Assembly (NCBI GenBank): GCA_023101725.1
Contig: JALJCO010008621.1
Coordinates: forward strand, 2,401,001 to 2,465,000
From: Atherinomorus stipes
Taxonomy: Eukaryota; Chordata; Actinopteri; Atheriniformes; Atherinidae
DNA: 64,000 bases
Direction: 5' to 3'
The notes beneath the pieces were generated by a model. The model was not told where the DNA came from and made no database searches. It saw only the letters and a list, made by a program, of their open reading frames with translations. Shown here piece after piece: positions 60,321 to 64,000 of this stretch (position 1 is the stretch's first letter; each line of letters starts with the position of its first letter). A program made the translations under genes and the position numbers.

Positions 60321-63228
60321 AAAACATTGGTGAAATGAAGGAGTTTGTGGCAGATAATGAGTTATTTAGAGGCTGGACGCGGGTGCCCCATCACTGCCAT
60401 TATATCGCACATACCCTGATCTCGAGTGGATCTACACTACCCTCGATCTCGAGTAGATACACTGCACAAACACTGCACAGAGAATCCCAAGCCAATGTTC
60501 AAAATAAGATGAACAGCAATCCTAAATTTGTGAGTAATACCTCATCAAATAAAAAGGAAAGAACCAAAATGGAGGGTTTTTCAGGGAGGAAATTTGTCAT
60601 TGCATCTCTCCTTCCCTAGTCCCAAACAGATCTGGTTTGGTTGGGTTACTGGCAGCTTGGTAGATCTAACAATAAGAATCCAATTTTAAAGCTGACAAGA
60701 CTACCCATTCCTATTTTTATTATATTTCCCAAAGAAATTTAAAAATGGAAAAGTAAATTGAAAATGAAGAGTGAGCAGTCTAAGCAGGCCTGATGTTGTA
60801 TGGTCACTGTGTATGAGAAGCTAAGGAATGGCTAGTATTAAACAGTCGGCCTTGCCCCCTGGGCACCTCTGACCTCGCCTCTTTAGGGGTCAACAATCTT
60901 GGTAGATACTTAAACCTTTCTACAGAGTTTTGACCTGTACGTTCTTTCCAGCCTGCCATTCAGCAGTCTCACCTCCTCCCTCCCCCTCCTGCTACGTAGC
61001 CCACCAATAATCCTCAGCCAATCAATAGTAACTGTTCTCTCGATAATTCATAACATTAACATACACTCAATGGCCTAGTGGATGGATGGGGAAGACATAG
61101 GAGGGCCATCATTCTCGTATTGATCCCCCTTGGAGGGAGTCAATAGGCAGGGAGGTGATGGAGTTATAGCCTTCTGCTTCTTGGAGGCAGAGCCACAGCA
61201 GAGGCATGGCCTCAAATAAACAGACAACACACACCAAGTGCTATCTCAAAGCAGCCTTCAGACACACACTGACATAGGCTTCCACTGTGTTCGATGCATG
61301 TGTTCTTTATACTTGGAGTGGTGTGCTAGAGTGTCACTAACAGAGATAAGAAGAAACCCATTTAATTACTCCCCAGAGCAGGGACCTGATTTTTCTTTTT
61401 TAAATCACCACCAGGTCTCTGTTCCTGCATTTATCTGACTCCCTCCATCCTCTGTCTCACCCTCTTCCTATTTTTTTCTGCATTACCTTTACTCCTCTGC
61501 AATGCTCCACAGTACTCCATGTCACCTTCAGTGTCTTGACTACAGTTTTCTCTTTTTGATTTCATGTCCACATTGGTGCTCACATGCCACATACAGTAAC
61601 CCTGTGAACTTGTTTTTAATCAGTTTGCAGCTTATCCTTAAAATAATTTTTCTTTTGGATATAGCAAAGTCATCTCAAAGTAATGAAGTTTTTTTTTTTT
61701 TCTATTGGGTTTATTTCTTGGAGCATGCTGCTGAATATGCTGATATGAGCTTTCCAACTAACAGGTTTGTCATGCAAACATGTTAGTCCAAACAAATTTG
61801 AAACACTTTGCCTGGGATAATAAAAATATATTGTCCAGTCCTATTGCATGTTATTTAAAATAACTTTAGTGATGGTAATTCAGAACCATATTTAAAGAAA
61901 TCTTCCAAATGAGAGTCAGATACTACAGACCATCCACAGAACTGTGTCAAGCACATGATTCTTTTCCTCTTGCTGAGTGTTGGCCTAAAGTGCCTGTGAC
62001 AGCTCTTTCATTCCTTTTAATTGTACATCCAGTAGACTTGCCACACTTCCCTCCTCTGTTCCTGTCTCCCTTGTGAGACATAAAGCACCCTTCACCTATT
62101 TCCTCCAGCTTCTCATCTTCACTTCTACCTCTTCCCAAAAGCCCCACAAGGGCTCTCCATGCAGCACCCTGAAATATAGACCAGCGTAATGGCCCACTAA
62201 ATTAACTCCTTGTAAGCATGGTTTAAGAATGGCTGTAATTAGCATATAATAGGTGTGGGAGAGGAGGTAAAGGGCCAGACCTGCCCTGGGGGCCCGGAGG
62301 CTAAGCTGCGGCCCTCTCTCGTCTTTTTCTCTAATAGCACCGCAAAGTTCAGCCTTATAAACATGTCAGTGAGACGCATGATTAAACGGCACGGTCATTA
62401 GATAATGGATACTGGACCTGTAGGCTGCCTGTCACATCCCCATCACACCAGCTCAGCGTTACCTTAGTGTAGTTTATGACAGAAAGACACACACAAGCAC
62501 ACACAACTTCAGTTTATCATCTCTTATCATGCTATTTCCCAACTAAAATACCACATACAGGATAGAATAAGTAAGGGTGAGAAGAGAGAGAGAGAGATAG
62601 AGAAAGAGAACGGCCCCAGTCCAGAGCAGCACCCTGACTGATGTGGTTCCAATAATTGCAAGGCCCTGCTTCCTCGTCCAAGTGCCTTTTACTTATTTAA
62701 ACTGTTTGCTTTAAGCGCCACTGAAGCCAATTAGGAAAGGCATAATTCAATGGGGCAGGGAATGATGTGAGTAAAAAGGGGCTGGGGGGGGGGGGGGGGG
62801 GAGGTACTGCCTTTCAGCACTTGCTTCATATTTTTCTTGTCCTTTCCTTTCTCTTGGACTTTTACCAGGAAAACCTGATTAAATAAGACCTTTTGTATCT
62901 CAATTCTGATCATTGTGTAGATGGACCATGCATCTCATTCTCAAAGCAGGAGTGGCAATCTGAACCATAGTTTAACCGTCAACTTGTGTCTGTGAAGAGA
63001 TGTATCCCTCAGAGTATTCTGTAACATCCTTAACAGTGAATCAGGTCTTATATTTCCATTACTTTCCCATCACTTTTGTTTGGCTTTTTTATATTTGTGT
63101 GTTGAACTTATTTCCTGTCTGTCTTCACTAAGACATTCAGGGTTTGCACAAATAACATACAAATGCCTACAATATTATGACACAGCTCCACAAAAATCAG
63201 CCATTGCTATTGGACAAATGCACACAGT
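60321..63228. other. unique DNA with candidate conserved segments
   Basis: 60840-61200 and 62160-62470 are repeat-free and rich in homeodomain-like and CCAAT motifs (AGCCAATCAATAG near 61017, CTGTAATTAGCATATAATAG near 62232, CATGATTAAAC near 62379). They are weak enhancer candidates. A G-run of 18 lies at 62784-62801. No exon recognised. Confidence 0.35.
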
Positions 63229-64000
63229 GGCCCTCATTTATCAAACGATCGTAGAAATGGTCGCACATCTGATCGTAAAAGTGGTCGTACGATTGGACCC
63301 ACGTGTGATTTATTAAAACGTTCGTATCGGTCCAATCTCGTCGTACGAACAAAAGAGGCTTGATAAATTCCACAGCTGAAATCCATCGTCATTTAAATGT
63401 CACGCCCACGCTTACGCCCTTAAACATGCATAATTATGAGGCTTTACCCAGCGAGGTTGAACCATGGAGAGGAGAGATTCTGCCAAAAAAAAGAAACTTT
63501 TGGGGGGGGATCAAGACAGAATTCCTCATTTGTGAGTGAGAAAGATTAAAGAGGTGCTGTTTGGCAGCTTAAAAACCAGAGTCAGAGACGTGCACAAAAA
63601 CGCTGCACAGAAGAGGATCAGTCAGCCTCACCGGTGTGAACGACTCCGGCTGAGATGTTAATAAAAGTCTCAATGTAGGCCTGGCTGATATGGTTTATTC
63701 GTTTTATTAGTTATGAAATTTAATAATAGCCCACATCTGATGGCAACATCACAATTCTTTAGCCAATGGGTCAGAAAATGTGGTCCAATATGATATTTAC
63801 CACCAAAAGATTTCACCGCTGCGCTCTAACAGGTGACAGGTGGATGCCGGTCAGATCCGAGCCTGACCCAGATGGGGACAGAAAAAATATAACTTGCATT
63901 TGCAAAGCTAAGGGACAGTCTACTGACTGCACTTATACAACTTTAAAGTATTGATTACTTATTAGAAATGGATCAGCTGAGCTCAGGTCTCCTCTGTATA
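63229..64000 (+). mobile_element. PIF/Harbinger-like element, 5' part, running off the window
   Basis: The end GGCCCTCATTTATCAAACG resembles the left end of the element at 42946. Subterminal repeats GATCGTA and GGTCGTACGA alternate within 120 bp, and TTTATCAA is mirrored by TTGATAAA at 63360-63367. A Myb/SANT-like frame follows. The right end lies outside the window. Confidence 0.5.
63464..63655 (+). pseudogene. Myb/SANT-like accessory protein, broken
   Basis: It starts at an ATG in a strong context (ACCATGG, ATG at 63464) with a lysine-rich N-terminus (SAKKKKLL). One in-frame TGA (63533-63535) is followed in the same frame by VRKIKEVLFGSLKTRVRDVH, which has the LFGSL motif of Harbinger Myb/SANT proteins. 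The frame then closes at TAA near 63655 without the rest of the domain, so a frameshift is likely. The function of the family is binding transposon ends together with the transposase; the call rests on a short motif. Confidence 0.4.

Noticed and set aside
1..64000. CRISPR arrays, operons, bacterial promoters, tRNA or rRNA genes
   Set aside because: No regularly spaced direct repeats, no gene clusters and no tRNA box A/B pair with cloverleaf; the sequence is vertebrate in character.

Overview
The window reads as nuclear DNA of a ray-finned (teleost) fish. The evidence is the repeat content: Rex3-type RTE retrotransposon fragments, a Tc1-like DNA transposon, many short DNA transposons flanked by TTAA, hAT and PIF/Harbinger remnants, long CA/GT microsatellites, and AT-rich unique DNA with no dense open reading frames. 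I recognise no host protein-coding gene, rRNA, tRNA or CRISPR array. The stretch is best read as intergenic DNA or a large intron of a fish chromosome. Several quiet segments rich in homeodomain-like motifs look like possible conserved non-coding elements, but that cannot be tested without other genomes.

Layout. 1-4.8 kb: mostly unique, with a 16-bp-arm hairpin (645-684) and a LINE 3' end (1846-2122). 4.85-6.43 kb: a hAT-type element with an 8-bp target duplication, hosting two TTAA-flanked elements. 6.7-9.2 kb: unique and pyrimidine-rich DNA, a 214-bp hAT MITE with its 8-bp duplication, and an L2-like 3' tail. 10.46-13.15 kb: a three-level nest, with a retroposon with poly-A tail and 3' stem-loop inside a TTAA element inside a second TTAA element. 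15.70-16.96 kb: a complete Tc1-like transposon with perfect 28-bp inverted repeats, TA duplication and an uninterrupted DD34E transposase frame that lacks an ATG at its expected start. 20.0-21.9 kb: a long element with ~75-bp inverted ends. 22.8-23.4 kb: GC-rich and hAT-like remnants. 25.69-26.73 kb: a decayed Rex3 copy.

26.7-35.7 kb is largely unique DNA with microsatellites. 35.7-38.6 kb holds three more TTAA elements, two of them nested. 42.9-44.6 kb is a PIF/Harbinger-like element whose Myb/SANT-like reading frame was hit by a Rex3 fragment. 44.8-53.4 kb holds more TTAA elements and three hAT-like elements, two of them abutting. 56.1-56.4 kb is a third, very decayed Rex3-like piece. 58.2-60.3 kb holds a partial TTAA element, a large inverted repeat with hammerhead-like cores suggestive of a Penelope-like element, and a palindromic MITE. 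63.2-64.0 kb is the 5' part of another Harbinger-like element with a broken Myb/SANT-like frame.

The strongest cross-window pattern is a set of different TTAA-flanked element families that share the terminal form TTAA|AG(G). They repeatedly insert into one another, which suggests one TTAA-specific transposition system serving many non-autonomous families. No working gene set or operon is present. The only near-intact coding frame is the Tc1 transposase.
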